Under the pieces are notes generated by a model that was not told the origin of the DNA, made no database searches, and was given only the letters and a program-made list of their open reading frames with translations. A program made the position numbers and the translations under genes. A stretch of 64,000 nucleotides of DNA from Brevibacterium sp. CCUG 69071 (GTDB lineage Bacteria; Actinomycetota; Actinomycetes; Actinomycetales; Brevibacteriaceae), in contig NZ_PGFV01000005.1 of NCBI RefSeq assembly GCF_021023135.1, positions 124,001 to 188,000 on the forward strand, in the 5' to 3' direction. Numbering within the stretch: the first letter of the stretch is position 1; each line of letters starts with the position of its first letter. Shown here in pieces: positions 43,341 to 52,531 of the stretch.

Positions 43341-45095
43341 TCAGGCCAGGGACTCTTCTGCGAGTGCCGCCGCCTCCGCATCGTGACCCATCGACTCTGC
43401 GGCGATCTGGGCGTCGACGTGGGCCTTGAAGTCCGCGACCTCGGCGGCCTGCTTCTCGGCGTCCCAGCCCAGCAGCGGGGCGACGATGGCGGCGACCGCC
43501 TCGGCGGCGTTCTTGCCCCGGTCCCTGACTTCGTAGTTCAGGCGCATCCGTCGCTCCAGGATGTCGGAGAGGTGGACCGCACCCTCCGAGGCGGCCGCGT
43601 AGTGGGCCTCGACGCGCAGGTAGCGCTCGGCGCCCTCCAGCTCACGGCCGAGCTCGGGATCGTCGTCGACGAGGTCGAGAAGGTCCTCGAGCAGGGTTCC
43701 GTAACGGCGGATGAGGCGCTTGACCCGGTCGGTGTCCCAGCCGTACTTCTCTGCGATTCCGGACTCCCCGCGACGCACGGCACCCACACCTTGGGCGCCG
43801 AGCAACGGCACCGACTCGGTCAGCGAGCGGCGATCCTTGGCATCGTCGCCGAGCACGAAGTCCACGGCGTCCTCGGCCATCACCCGGTAGGTGGTGAACT
43901 TGCCGCCGGCGATCGCGGCCAGCGCAGGCTCGACCTCCATCACAGTGTGTTCGCGGGAGACCTTCGTCGAGGCCTGACCCTCCTTGACTACCGGCTGGAG
44001 CAGCGGACGCAGACCCGAGTAGACGCCGATGATGTCGTCTCGGGTGAGCTTGTCGGCGAGGATCGCGTTCGCGTGTTCGAGCAGGTAGTCGATGTCGTTC
44101 TCGGTCGCCACCGGCACGTCCACGTCCTCGTTCCACGGCGTGTCTGTGGTGCCGATGACCCAGTAGCCCTCCCAGGGAATGACGAAGAGCACGGACTTCT
44201 CGGTCTTCGAGATGATGCCCGTGCCCGGATCGGCCTTGATCTTGTCCTGGGCGACGGTGATGTGCACGCCCTTGGACGCGAGCACCTTCAGTCCCGCGTC
44301 GGCGTTCGCCAGGTCCTGCTGCTCCTCGGTCCAGACCCCGCCGGCGAGGATCGTGCGCTTGGCGTGGATGTCGAATTCGGTGCCGGTGAGCTCGTCACGG
44401 GCGCGGACACCGGTGACCTGATCACCGTCATGGAGGTAGTCGATGACGGAGACGTGGTTGGCCGCGGCAGCGCCGTAGCTGACCGCCGAGCGTACCAGGG
44501 TCATGACAAAGCGGGCGTCGTCGACCTTCGCGTCGTAGTATTCGAGCGCACCGACCGCGGCGTCATCGGCCAGGCCCGGGAAGTGCGAGCTCAGGGCCTT
44601 CTTGCTCAGGTGCCGGTGCATGGGCACGGCCCGCTTGCGTCCCGGGCGTGTGGCCATCGTGTCGTAGAGGAGGACGCCGGAGCCGATGAAGGCCCGGTCG
44701 ATGAGGCGGTGCTCGAATGGGAAGACGAAGGCGACGGGTTCGACGAGGTGGGGCGCGGTGTGGGTGAGCAGCAGATCGCGTTCCTTGAGTGCCTCGGCGA
44801 CGAGCTTGAAGTCGAGCATCTCGAGATAGCGCAGTCCGCCGTGCATGAGCTTCGAGGAGCGTGAGGAGGTGCCGGAGGCCCAGTCCTTCGCATCGACGAC
44901 GCCGACCTTGAGACCACGTGTCGCAGCGTCGAAGGCCGATCCCGCTCCGGTCACTCCTCCCCCGACGACGAAGACGTCGAGGGGATCGGAGGCGGTGGTG
45001 TTCTGCAGCATCTGCAGGGACTGATCACGGAACGATGGGGAGAGTTCGCCATTTCGCATTGACTGTTCTGTTCCTTCTATCAAACGTTCGGACAT
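43341..45095 (-). CDS. glpD: Aerobic glycerol-3-phosphate dehydrogenase
   Basis: A 584-residue FAD-dependent, membrane-associated dehydrogenase that oxidises glycerol-3-phosphate to dihydroxyacetone phosphate and passes electrons to menaquinone. The FAD site DVFVVGGGVTGAGSAFDAAT is near residue 40, followed by the family block SSRSSKLMHGGLRYLE and, later, the PWEGYWVIGTTDTPW and GGKFTTYRVMAEDAVDF motifs. The C-terminal DAO_C helical domain is complete. A GATAAT hexamer ends five bases before ATG 45095; an alternative ATG at 45059 has a distant AAGGAA site. It heads the glpD-glpF-glpK group. Confidence 0.95.
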   Translation of the reverse strand: MSERLIEGTEQSMRNGELSPSFRDQSLQMLQNTTASDPLDVFVVGGGVTGAGSAFDAATRGLKVGVVDAKDWASGTSSRSSKLMHGGLRYLEMLDFKLVAEALKERDLLLTHTAPHLVEPVAFVFPFEHRLIDRAFIGSGVLLYDTMATRPGRKRAVPMHRHLSKKALSSHFPGLADDAAVGALEYYDAKVDDARFVMTLVRSAVSYGAAAANHVSVIDYLHDGDQVTGVRARDELTGTEFDIHAKRTILAGGVWTEEQQDLANADAGLKVLASKGVHITVAQDKIKADPGTGIISKTEKSVLFVIPWEGYWVIGTTDTPWNEDVDVPVATENDIDYLLEHANAILADKLTRDDIIGVYSGLRPLLQPVVKEGQASTKVSREHTVMEVEPALAAIAGGKFTTYRVMAEDAVDFVLGDDAKDRRSLTESVPLLGAQGVGAVRRGESGIAEKYGWDTDRVKRLIRRYGTLLEDLLDLVDDDPELGRELEGAERYLRVEAHYAAASEGAVHLSDILERRMRLNYEVRDRGKNAAEAVAAIVAPLLGWDAEKQAAEVADFKAHVDAQIAAESMGHDAEAAALAEESLA

Positions 45096-45238
45096 CCACC
45101 ATTATCGTCTTCCGACCGACTCTGTGGGGCGAAGTTCGGTAGATATGAAGAACCTAACAGGCAATGAGCAGAAGTGAAACTGTCCGCACAGAAGAGAAAA
45201 CGTCCGGTTATCCGGCTCTGTCGGCCGCGATCCGTGGG

Positions 45239-46216
45239 TCAGTCGAGTCCGCCGACCGGTTCGACACGCATCGCCGAGGAGGTCTCGGCGGAGTCGAGCA
45301 GGTCGAGTTTGCGCATGATGATGCCTTCGCGCAGCGCCCAGGGAGAGATGCTCATGACTCCCACGTCGAAGATCGTGAAGGCCGCCTCGGCCACGATGGC
45401 TCCCGCGAGCACCTGACCGGCCCGGGCCTGCGAGACTCCCGGCAGGGTCGCCCGCTCCTCCGGGGTCCGCGCAGCCAAGGTGTCGATGATGCCGGCGAGG
45501 TCCCGGCGGAAGAGCTTGCGCGGAGCGTAGATGCCGTCCCCGCTCGGGGCGGCTCCGGCGATCCGGGCCAGGGACCGAATGGTCTTCGAGGAGCCCACGA
45601 CATGGTCCGGGGTGCCGACGCGGTTGACCTTGCCGGCGATGCGGCCGATCTGGGAGCGCGCGTATTTGCGCAGCTGGTGGATGTCGTCCTCGCTGGGCAG
45701 CGGATCGGGCAGGAAATCGGAATAGGTGCGACCGGCGCCGAGCGGAATCGACACCGCCGCCTGCGGGTACTCGTCCTGTCCGGCCGCGATCTCGAGCGAA
45801 CCGCCGCCGATGTCGAACAGCAGGATCTTGCCGGCCGACCAGCCGAACCAGCGACGCGCGGCGAGGAAGGTCACCCGGGCCTCGTCCTTGCCCGACATGA
45901 CGTTGAGGGTGACCCCGAGCTGGGAGTTGATCGACTCGATCAGACTGTTTCCATTCGGGGCGTCCCTGACCGCCGAGGTGGCGAAGGCGAGGATCTGCTC
46001 CGAACCCTGGTCCTCGGCGATCTCGACCGCCTCGGCGATGAAGCTGTGCAGACGCTCCTGCCCCTCCGCGGAGATCTCACCGTCATCGCCCAAGTACTCG
46101 GCCAGACGCAGCACCTCCTTATGGGAGGTTGCAGGCAGAGGCGGGGCTCCGACATGAGCGTCGACGACAAGCAGGTGGACGCTGTTGGACCCGATGTCCA
46201 GAACGGCTAGGCGCAT
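45239..46216 (-). CDS. Ppx/GppA-family exopolyphosphatase/pppGpp phosphatase
   Basis: A 325-residue protein with the actin-like ASKHA fold: the first phosphate motif AVLDIGSNSVHLLVVD at the N-terminus, and the second motif ILLFDIGGGSLEIA near residue 145. The length fits the short actinobacterial Ppx (Rv0496/Rv1026-like) lacking the HD-type C-terminal domain. It hydrolyses polyphosphate and/or pppGpp; which is not decidable here. The start is leaderless by position: TAAACT (46223-46228), six bases, ATG. Downstream is the 143-bp spacer before glpD, on the same strand. Confidence 0.88.
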   Translation of the reverse strand: MRLAVLDIGSNSVHLLVVDAHVGAPPLPATSHKEVLRLAEYLGDDGEISAEGQERLHSFIAEAVEIAEDQGSEQILAFATSAVRDAPNGNSLIESINSQLGVTLNVMSGKDEARVTFLAARRWFGWSAGKILLFDIGGGSLEIAAGQDEYPQAAVSIPLGAGRTYSDFLPDPLPSEDDIHQLRKYARSQIGRIAGKVNRVGTPDHVVGSSKTIRSLARIAGAAPSGDGIYAPRKLFRRDLAGIIDTLAARTPEERATLPGVSQARAGQVLAGAIVAEAAFTIFDVGVMSISPWALREGIIMRKLDLLDSAETSSAMRVEPVGGLD

Positions 46217-46225
46217 TCGCTCAGT

Positions 46226-47008
46226 TTAGCGCCAGTCCGAGCCGCGGAAGTCGAACTCGGGCGACCGCTTGGCGAAGAAGGCCTCCTGGCCGCGAGCGAT
46301 CTCCGCCCGGTACGCCTCGTCGAGCCACGCCGGGGGCGCAGCGGTGTCGAGTTCGCCGGCGAGCACGGCCTTGGCCCCGATCTGACTGAGCCGGGACTGC
46401 GCAGAGATCCGCTCCCCCAGCGACTGCGCCGCAGCCAGCGGGGCCTCTGAAACCTCGTGGAAGAATCCGAGCTCGCGCATCTGATCGAAGGAGACGATCG
46501 AGGCGGTGGTGAGCAGGTATCTGGCCCAGGCGTCGCCGAGGACTTTGGCCAGTCGGCGGGTCGGTCCCGGCGGGTAGACGAGCCCGAGCTTCGCTGCGGT
46601 GACGCCGTAGATCGATCCGGGGGCGGCGATGCGGATATCGCAGGCCGCGGCGATCTCGGTGCCTCCCCCGACGCAGTTGCCCGCAATGGCCGCGATGGTC
46701 ACGGTCCGCGCATTCGCCACGGCCGCCTCGGCGGTGGAATTGAGGGACCAGAAATCATCGAGCGGGACGTCGAGATCGGCGATGTCGGAACCTGCGGAGA
46801 AATGCCCGGCGGCACCGGTGATCACCAGGGCGCCGATCGAATCATCGGCATCGACGCCGGCGATGATGTCCGGCAGGGCCCGCCACATCGGGCGGGAGAT
46901 GGCGTTGCGTTTTTCTTCCCGATCGATGACGAGGGTTCCGACTCCACCGGTGACGGTGAAGTCGAAACCCTCGAGATCGACCGGACGGTAGGCACCGTCA
47001 GCGGTCAT
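46226..47008 (-). CDS. Enoyl-CoA hydratase/isomerase family protein
   Basis: A 260-residue crotonase-fold protein. The oxyanion-hole segments are HFSAGSDIADLDV and IAAIAGNCVGGGTEIAAACD, followed by KLGLVYPPGPTRRLAKVLGD. The usual first catalytic Glu position is not obvious: the segment around GAKLGLVYPPG lacks the E-x-x-x-G-x-x-P pattern, so true hydratase activity is uncertain. An AAAGG site precedes ATG 47008. It lies 40 bases after prpC on the same strand and may be co-transcribed with the methylcitrate genes, although it is not a standard member of that cycle. Confidence 0.82.
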   Translation of the reverse strand: MTADGAYRPVDLEGFDFTVTGGVGTLVIDREEKRNAISRPMWRALPDIIAGVDADDSIGALVITGAAGHFSAGSDIADLDVPLDDFWSLNSTAEAAVANARTVTIAAIAGNCVGGGTEIAAACDIRIAAPGSIYGVTAAKLGLVYPPGPTRRLAKVLGDAWARYLLTTASIVSFDQMRELGFFHEVSEAPLAAAQSLGERISAQSRLSQIGAKAVLAGELDTAAPPAWLDEAYRAEIARGQEAFFAKRSPEFDFRGSDWR

Positions 47009-47048
47009 GTGTTGAGCCTTTCAGCTGTGACGATTCAGCGCTGCCGCT

Positions 47049-48170
47049 TCAGCCCCGGTTGTCCGGAACTTCGCGCTGCTCTTCACCGTCGTAGGCGCTC
47101 AAGGGCCGGATCAGGGCGTTGTTGGCCTGCTGCTCCATGATGTGAGCGGTCCAGCCGGTGATCCGGGCCATGACGAAGATCGGGGTGAACTGATCGGTGT
47201 CGAAGCCCATCAGGTGGTAGGCCGGGCCCGACGGGTAGTCGAGGTTCGGGTAGATGCCCTTGCGGCCGACGAAGTCCTCTTCGAAGGCGTTGTAGAGGTC
47301 GAGCAGATCGGTGGCACCCTTCGCCTCGACCATATTCTCGAAGGCCTTGCGCATGGTCGGCACCCGCGAGTCGCCGTTCTTGTAGACACGGTGCCCGAAG
47401 CCCATGATCTTGGCCTTCTTGGCCAGGGCGTCGTCGATCCAGGCCGATGCCTTGTCAGCGGTTCCGACTTCTTCGAGCATCGCCATGACGGCCTCGTTGG
47501 CACCACCGTGCAGGGGTCCCTTGAGGGCACCGACGCCGCCGGCGACCGCCGAGTACAGGTCGGCCGTCGTCGAGGTGATCACGCGGGTGGTGAAGGTCGA
47601 CGCGTTGAAGGAGTGCTCGGCGTAGAGGATCATCGAGATGTCGAAGCAGCGCACGACCGCCTCGTCGGGAACCTCATCGAAGACCATCTTGAAGAAGTTC
47701 GCGGCGTAGCCGAGGTCCGTCGTCGGGGCGACGGGGTCGAGTCCGTGGCGACGACGGTGGTCGATGGCGACGATCGTCGGCAGCTGGGCGTAGAGACGCT
47801 CGGCCTTGGCCAGGTTGGCTTCTTCGCCTTCGACGTCGGCCTCAGGATCGACGGCGCCGAGGTAGGACACGGCCGTCTGCACCACGTGCATCGGGTGGCA
47901 GTCCTTGGGCAGGTCGAGGATGAGCTGGACCAGCCTGTCATCGACGGTCCGCTGAGAGCGCTCCCGGGCCTTGAACTCCTCGAGCTGAGCCTCGGTGGGC
48001 AGTTCGCCGTTCCAGATCAGGTAGGCGACATCTTCGAAGCTGCGCTTGGCGGCGAGCTCCTGCACGGGGTAGCCGCGATAGGTCAGCGAATTCGTTTCCT
48101 GGACTACCTTGGACACGGCCGTGGTGTCGACGACGACCCCGGCCAGTCCCTTCTTGATTTCTTCGGTCAC
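47049..48170 (-). CDS. prpC: 2-Methylcitrate synthase
   Basis: Condenses propionyl-CoA with oxaloacetate. A 373-residue citrate-synthase-fold protein with the histidine regions ILYAEHSFNASTFTTRV and GPLHGGANEAVMAML, and the MGFGHRVYKNGDSR motif including the catalytic histidine and arginines. The relatively short length and the operon with prpB and prpD support methylcitrate rather than citrate synthase. It overlaps prpB by four bases. A GGAGG-type site lies within the end of prpB. Confidence 0.93.
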   Translation of the reverse strand: MTEEIKKGLAGVVVDTTAVSKVVQETNSLTYRGYPVQELAAKRSFEDVAYLIWNGELPTEAQLEEFKARERSQRTVDDRLVQLILDLPKDCHPMHVVQTAVSYLGAVDPEADVEGEEANLAKAERLYAQLPTIVAIDHRRRHGLDPVAPTTDLGYAANFFKMVFDEVPDEAVVRCFDISMILYAEHSFNASTFTTRVITSTTADLYSAVAGGVGALKGPLHGGANEAVMAMLEEVGTADKASAWIDDALAKKAKIMGFGHRVYKNGDSRVPTMRKAFENMVEAKGATDLLDLYNAFEEDFVGRKGIYPNLDYPSGPAYHLMGFDTDQFTPIFVMARITGWTAHIMEQQANNALIRPLSAYDGEEQREVPDNRG

Positions 48171-49072
48171 TGGTGACCCTCCTGTGAGAAGTTGAATACG
48201 GCTGAGTCAAAATCGTTGTACGCAGCGTAGTCGATGGTGTCGTAGAGGTCCGCACGAGTCTGCATTCCCTCGAGCAGGTCCACCTGAGTGCCCTTGTCCC
48301 GAATCGTCTGCAGGCCCGACTTGATCGCACCCATGGCGATGCGCAGAGTCGTGACCGGGTAGATCACGAGCTTGACTCCGACATTCGCCAGCTGTTCGGT
48401 CGTGAACAGCTCGCTCTTTCCGAATTCCGTCATGTTCGCCAGGATCGGCACGTCCACGCTGGAGGCGAACTTCTCGAATTCGCCCAGATCCCGCATGGCC
48501 TCCGGGAAGATCATGTCCGCTCCGGCGTCGGCATAGGCCTTGGCCCGGTCGATCGCCGCGTCCAAGCCCTCGCCGGCGCGAGAGTCGGTGCGCGCGCAGA
48601 TGACGAAGTTCTCGTCCCGGCGGCCCTTGGCCGCGGCCTTGATCCGCTTGGACATCTCGGCGGTGGTGACCACCTCTTTTCCGTCGAGGTGGCCGCAGCG
48701 CTTCGGATTGACCTGATCCTCGAGGTGCATGCCCGACATCCCGGCGTCCTCGAACTCCTGGACGGTGCGGGCCACGTTCATGGCCTCGCCCCACCCGGTG
48801 TCGGCGTCGATGAAGGTCGGCAGGTTCGTCACCCGGGCGATGTTGCGGCCGTGGTCGGCCACCTCGGTGAGTGTGGTCAGTCCGATGTCGGGCAGGCCCA
48901 TGGCGGCGGAGAACGCACCGCCGGAGATGTAAACACCTTCGAATCCGGTCTGCTCGATGATCTGGGCGTTGATCGGGTTGATGGCTCCGGGGAACTGGAC
49001 GATCTGGTCCCCGGCGAGCAGTTCGCGGAACTTCGCCCGACGCTCGGCCGGGGTCGCTGTGGCGCCCAGCAT
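48167..49072 (-). CDS. prpB: Methylisocitrate lyase
   Basis: Cleaves 2-methylisocitrate to pyruvate and succinate. The 301-residue protein belongs to the isocitrate lyase/PEP mutase superfamily. It shows VYISGGAFSAAMGLPDIG at the N-terminus, the metal acid in IDADTGWGEA, and the catalytic loop KRCGHLDGK, where KKCGH is common. The start shares a base with the prpD stop (TGATG), so the genes are coupled. With prpC and prpD it covers three of the methylcitrate-cycle steps; an aconitase-type hydratase must come from elsewhere. Confidence 0.94.
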   Translation of the reverse strand: MLGATATPAERRAKFRELLAGDQIVQFPGAINPINAQIIEQTGFEGVYISGGAFSAAMGLPDIGLTTLTEVADHGRNIARVTNLPTFIDADTGWGEAMNVARTVQEFEDAGMSGMHLEDQVNPKRCGHLDGKEVVTTAEMSKRIKAAAKGRRDENFVICARTDSRAGEGLDAAIDRAKAYADAGADMIFPEAMRDLGEFEKFASSVDVPILANMTEFGKSELFTTEQLANVGVKLVIYPVTTLRIAMGAIKSGLQTIRDKGTQVDLLEGMQTRADLYDTIDYAAYNDFDSAVFNFSQEGHQ

Positions 49073-50568
49073 CAGAAGATGCCCTTCGAGCCGCTGTGCT
49101 CGAGTCCGTCGACGGCGAAGGACAGTTCGGCCACGCCTTTGGCGTCGAGGCTCTCGAGGTTCTCGGCCAGCTCGATGAAGCGGGTCTGCTCAGCACCGGT
49201 GAGGATGCCCTCGGAGAGGGTCTTGAACTTCTCGATGTAGTTCGCTCGGGCGAAGGGACGGGCACCCAGTGGGTGGGCATCGGCGACGGCGATCTCGTCG
49301 ACCAGCGTCGAACCGTCCTCGAATTCGATCTCCACGCGGCCGCCGAAGGCCTTCTCGTTGGGATCGGTCGAGTGGTACCGGCGGGTCCATTCCTTGTCTT
49401 CGGTGGTCTCGATCTTGTGCCACAGTGCCACGGTCTCCAGGCGGTCGGCGCGCTCGGGGGCGTAGGAATGCTCGTGGTGCCAGCCCTGGTCCTCCATGGC
49501 CACGGCGAAGATGTACATGATCGAGTGGTCGAGGGTCTCGCGGCTGGCCTTCGGATCCATCTTCTGCGGATCGTTGGCGCCGGTGCCGATGACGTTGTGG
49601 GTGTGGTGCGAGGTGTGGATGACGACGCGTTTGATCTTCGACAGGTCCTCGATCTCCCCGCCGAGCTTGCGGGCGAGGTCGATGAGCGCCTGCGCCTGGT
49701 ACTCGGCCGAGTGCTCTTTGGTGTAGGTGTCGAGGATCGCGCGCTTGGCCTCACCTGCTCCCGGCAGCGGGATGGTGTAGCGAGCTTCGGGGCCGGAGAG
49801 GATCCAGGCGATGAAGCCGTCCTCGCCTTCGTAGATCGGGTTCGGTGCGCCCTCGCCGCGCATCGCCCGGTCGACGGCTTCAACGGCCATCTTGCCGGCG
49901 AACGCAGGGGCGTGGGCCTTCCATGAGGAGATCTCGCCCTTGCGGGACTGGCGAGTCGCGGTGGTCACGTGCAGGGCCTGCTGGACGGCCTGGAAGGTGA
50001 CCTCGGTGTCGAGGCCGAGCATCGCGCCGATTCCGGCCGCGGCCGAGGGGCCGAGGTGGGCGACGTGGTCGATCTTGTGCTCGTGCAGGCACATGCCCTT
50101 GACCAGGTCGACCTGGATCTCGTACCCGGTGGCCACACCGTTGATGAGGTCCTTGCCGCCGATGCCCTTATGCTGGGCGACCGCGAGGATCGGCGGGATG
50201 TTGTCGCCGGGGTGGGAGTATTCGGCGGCGAGGAAGGTGTCATGGAAGTCGAGTTCGCGGACCGCGACGCCATTGGCCCAGGCGGCCCATTCCGGGGAGA
50301 AGCGTTCGTTCAGCGGCAGGCCGAAGATTGCGGCGCCGGGGGTGAACCGGTGGGTTTGGGCCTGCTCGCGAGCGTGCAGCGGTGCCGAACGGCGCACCGA
50401 GGCGGCTGCGACGGAGGCGTTGTCGATGACTCGGTTGATCACCATCTCGGTGACGTCTGCGTCGACCGGAGTCGGGTCGGAAGCAACCTCTGCGATCTTC
50501 CAGGCGAGCTGGTCTTCGCGAGCCAGGTTCTCTGAGCTCTTATGCGTGCGGACTTCATGATTGATCAT
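49072..50568 (-). CDS. prpD: 2-Methylcitrate dehydratase (MmgE/PrpD family)
   Basis: A 498-residue MmgE/PrpD-family protein that dehydrates 2-methylcitrate to 2-methyl-cis-aconitate. Recognisable blocks are [20 protein letters not shown] near residue 95, [37 protein letters not shown] and [19 protein letters not shown]. The start is fixed at ATG 50568 by AAGGGGA six bases upstream. It heads the prpD-prpB-prpC operon. The 241-bp spacer upstream holds a dyad (50665-50682) that may bind a regulator; no PrpR gene is adjacent. Confidence 0.94.
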   Translation of the reverse strand: MINHEVRTHKSSENLAREDQLAWKIAEVASDPTPVDADVTEMVINRVIDNASVAAASVRRSAPLHAREQAQTHRFTPGAAIFGLPLNERFSPEWAAWANGVAVRELDFHDTFLAAEYSHPGDNIPPILAVAQHKGIGGKDLINGVATGYEIQVDLVKGMCLHEHKIDHVAHLGPSAAAGIGAMLGLDTEVTFQAVQQALHVTTATRQSRKGEISSWKAHAPAFAGKMAVEAVDRAMRGEGAPNPIYEGEDGFIAWILSGPEARYTIPLPGAGEAKRAILDTYTKEHSAEYQAQALIDLARKLGGEIEDLSKIKRVVIHTSHHTHNVIGTGANDPQKMDPKASRETLDHSIMYIFAVAMEDQGWHHEHSYAPERADRLETVALWHKIETTEDKEWTRRYHSTDPNEKAFGGRVEIEFEDGSTLVDEIAVADAHPLGARPFARANYIEKFKTLSEGILTGAEQTRFIELAENLESLDAKGVAELSFAVDGLEHSGSKGIF

Positions 50569-50664
50569 GGATTTCCCCTTCAAACGTCCTTGACCGTGTG
50601 GGTCGAGTGTCGTGGTCACCACTGTAGGCTACGTCACTGCGCTGTCACGGATCGGCCGGAATTT

Positions 50665-50682
50665 TATCTCGACATCAAGATA
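50665..50682. promoter_or_regulatory. 18-bp dyad upstream of prpD (MarR/PecS-like operator candidate)
   Basis: TATCTCGACATCAAGATA has outer arms TATCT/AGATA and inner GA/TC, so it is an almost perfect dyad. It resembles operators of the PecS/UrtR branch of the MarR family. It is 97 bp upstream of the prpD start, in an A/T-rich part of the prpD to NUDIX spacer; the rest of that spacer shows nothing further. Confidence 0.5.
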
Positions 50683-50809
50683 CTTTACCCGAAGCCTCCC
50701 CTCGATCACCACCGGGCGGAAGAGCAGGCCAAGCCCCGGCACTCGGCAGGGCCCGCCGGGTTCCGGCTGAAGCCTTCTGCCGCGGCCCACGATGTGGGAC
50801 GATGGCACA

Positions 50810-51349
50810 ATGACGCGCACCGCCTTAGACTACGACGACAATTGGTTCGACGACGCCGAATTCTCACAGCTGCGACGACGCATGCCCATCCCCTACGTCA
50901 ACGCGATTCCCGTGCGGGTCGGAGAGTCGGGCAAGGTCGAGCGCATCGGACTGCTTCTGCGCAGTCTTGACGACGGCACCCTGGGCCGTGAGGTCGTCGG
51001 TGGACGGATCCGCTTCCACGAGTCGATCCGCGCGGCGCTAATGAGGCACGCGGAGAACGATTTGGGGCCGATGGCCCTGCCCGTCATTCCGCCGGCGATC
51101 GCCCCGTTCCACATCGCCGAGTACTTCCCGACAGAGGGCTCCTCCCTTCTCTACGATCCGAGGCAGCACGCGATCTCGATGTGCTTCATCCTCGAGGTCC
51201 GCGGCGAGTGCACCCCGCGCGCCGATGCGCTCAGCCTCGATTGGCTGACTCCGGAGGAGACGCAGCGAGAGGACATCGTCTCCGAGCTCTGCCACGGCCA
51301 AGAGCACGTCCTGCGAGTCGCCCTCGCGCATCTGGGCTTCCCGATCTGA
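50810..51349 (+). CDS. NUDIX-like DUF4916 protein
   Basis: A 179-residue protein. The sequence begins W-F-D-D-A-E-F then IPYVNAIPVRVGESGKVERIGLLLR (in outline), then GREVVGGRIRFHESIRAALMRHAENDLG. This resembles a NUDIX box with some substitutions: G-G-R-I-R-F in place of G-G-x5-E, and no full REXXEE. It fits the actinobacterial DUF4916 family, so catalytic activity is doubtful. The start is ATG 50810, preceded by GACGAT and six bases, weakly leaderless. It is divergent from prpD and followed by the stress protein gene after 149 bp. Confidence 0.72.
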   Translation: MTRTALDYDDNWFDDAEFSQLRRRMPIPYVNAIPVRVGESGKVERIGLLLRSLDDGTLGREVVGGRIRFHESIRAALMRHAENDLGPMALPVIPPAIAPFHIAEYFPTEGSSLLYDPRQHAISMCFILEVRGECTPRADALSLDWLTPEETQREDIVSELCHGQEHVLRVALAHLGFPI

Positions 51350-51387
51350 GGGGTCGAGCTCGCCGGAGCAACCTGAGCCGGAAATTT

Positions 51388-51404
51388 TTCTACAAGACGT
51401 AGAA
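51388..51404. promoter_or_regulatory. TTCTAC-N5-GTAGAA dyad upstream of the stress protein gene
   Basis: TTCTACAAGACGTAGAA is a perfect six-base dyad with a five-base spacer in an unusually A/T-rich patch, 95 bp before the universal stress protein start. CTAC/GTAG half-sites recall BlaI/CopY-type operators, but the spacing is one base longer. It probably overlaps the promoter. Confidence 0.45.
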
Positions 51405-51498
51405 GTCCTTTGATAGACTGGCCCTGATGCCGACGGAGTTGGTTTTCGGGGCCGTCGTCGGTCGCAGGGTTGGTCAGGCCCCGATGGAGAGGTCCATC

Positions 51499-52479
51499 AT
51501 GACTGCCGCACCCCGTCCCACCGATTCTCGCCCCACAGATGCCCGTGCCACCGATTCCCGTGCATCCGAGGCGTCGCTGGAGCATTCACTGGGAGTCCTC
51601 GTCGGCTTCGACGGTTCCGAGCTGGCGGCCCTGGCCGTTCGCCACGGCGCTGCGGAATCGACCCGACGCAATGTCCCTCTGACCGTCGTCACGTCGTATA
51701 CGGAACCGGTCCCCGTCTATGCGAACATGGCCTCCATGCCGCCCGAGAATGAGGCCGAGGTCGCCGAGCGGGCAGCGGAGAGGACCCTCGCCGAGGCGGT
51801 CGAACTGCTCCGCGATCACGAGGGCCCGAAGAGCTTCCGCACCGCGCCCGGCGATGCCGCCGGTGTCCTCATCTCCCTCAGCACCAGTGCCGATGTCGCC
51901 GTCGTCGGCGCCCGCGGCCGCGGCGGTTTCATGGGTCGGATACTCGGCTCGGTCTCCACCGCCCTGCCCGCCCATGCGCACTGCCCGACGATCGTCGTGC
52001 CCCGGCACTCAGGCTCCGAGGAACACTCGCCGGCTGCAGGGCAGGAGTCCGGTCCCGTCGCTGTGGCCGTGGACGGCTCGGAGGCCGGCCGGGTCGCGAT
52101 GTTCACCGCGGCCCAGGAGGCCTCGCTTCGGCGCACCGGGCTCGAGATCATCTGCGTGCTTCCCGCGGGCGAGGAATGGCTGTACTGGTACCCCGACCTC
52201 GAACTCAGCTCCGAGGTCACCGGGCGTCGCCAGAAGCAGCTTGAGACTGCCCTGGGCACGGAGGCCGAGGGGCTGCAGGCTCAGTTCCCCGAGCTGCCGA
52301 TCACCACCTCGGTGCCGGTGGGCGATCCGAAGTCGACGATCGTCGAGACCACCGGCCGTGCCCAACTCACGGTGCTGGGCACACGCGGTCGCGGAGCCGT
52401 GAAGTCGGCGCTGCTCGGCTCCGTCTCCCGCGGAGTCCTCAATCATGCCGCAGGCCCGGTGATGATCGTTCCCAGCTGA
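51499..52479 (+). CDS. Tandem universal stress protein
   Basis: A 326-residue protein with two UspA domains. Domain 1 (about 35-175) opens LGVLVGFDGSELAALAVRHG and ends with the nucleotide motif VGARGRGGFMGRILGSVSTAL. Domain 2 (about 190-325) opens VAVAVDGSEAGRVAMF and ends with LGTRGRGAVKSALLGSVSRG. Both G-x2-G-x9-G(S/T) motifs are intact, so ATP binding is likely. A Thr/Asp/Arg repeat tail (TDSRPTDARATDSRAS) precedes domain 1. The start is ATG 51499, six bases after GGAGAGG; earlier ATGs lack this site. It probably responds to stress or hypoxia, as in mycobacteria. Confidence 0.9.
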   Translation: MTAAPRPTDSRPTDARATDSRASEASLEHSLGVLVGFDGSELAALAVRHGAAESTRRNVPLTVVTSYTEPVPVYANMASMPPENEAEVAERAAERTLAEAVELLRDHEGPKSFRTAPGDAAGVLISLSTSADVAVVGARGRGGFMGRILGSVSTALPAHAHCPTIVVPRHSGSEEHSPAAGQESGPVAVAVDGSEAGRVAMFTAAQEASLRRTGLEIICVLPAGEEWLYWYPDLELSSEVTGRRQKQLETALGTEAEGLQAQFPELPITTSVPVGDPKSTIVETTGRAQLTVLGTRGRGAVKSALLGSVSRGVLNHAAGPVMIVPS

Positions 52480-52512
52480 GCTGGTGTCGATCCCAACTGA
52501 GCGGGTGTCGCT
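52471..52512 (+). repeat. Imperfect 21-bp tandem duplication at the usp stop
   Basis: CCCAGCTGAGCTGGTGTCG and CCCAACTGAGCGGGTGTCG begin two adjacent 21-bp units (18 of 21 identical). The first contains the stop codon of the stress protein gene. Confidence 0.6.
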
Positions 52513-52531
52513 CGCTCTGCGAGCGGAGGGC

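Noticed and set aside
52009-52531. Extension of the metallophosphoesterase frame antisense to the stress protein gene
   Set aside because: It arises only from the frame break at about 52740. The extension has no domain and lies opposite two intact UspA motifs.
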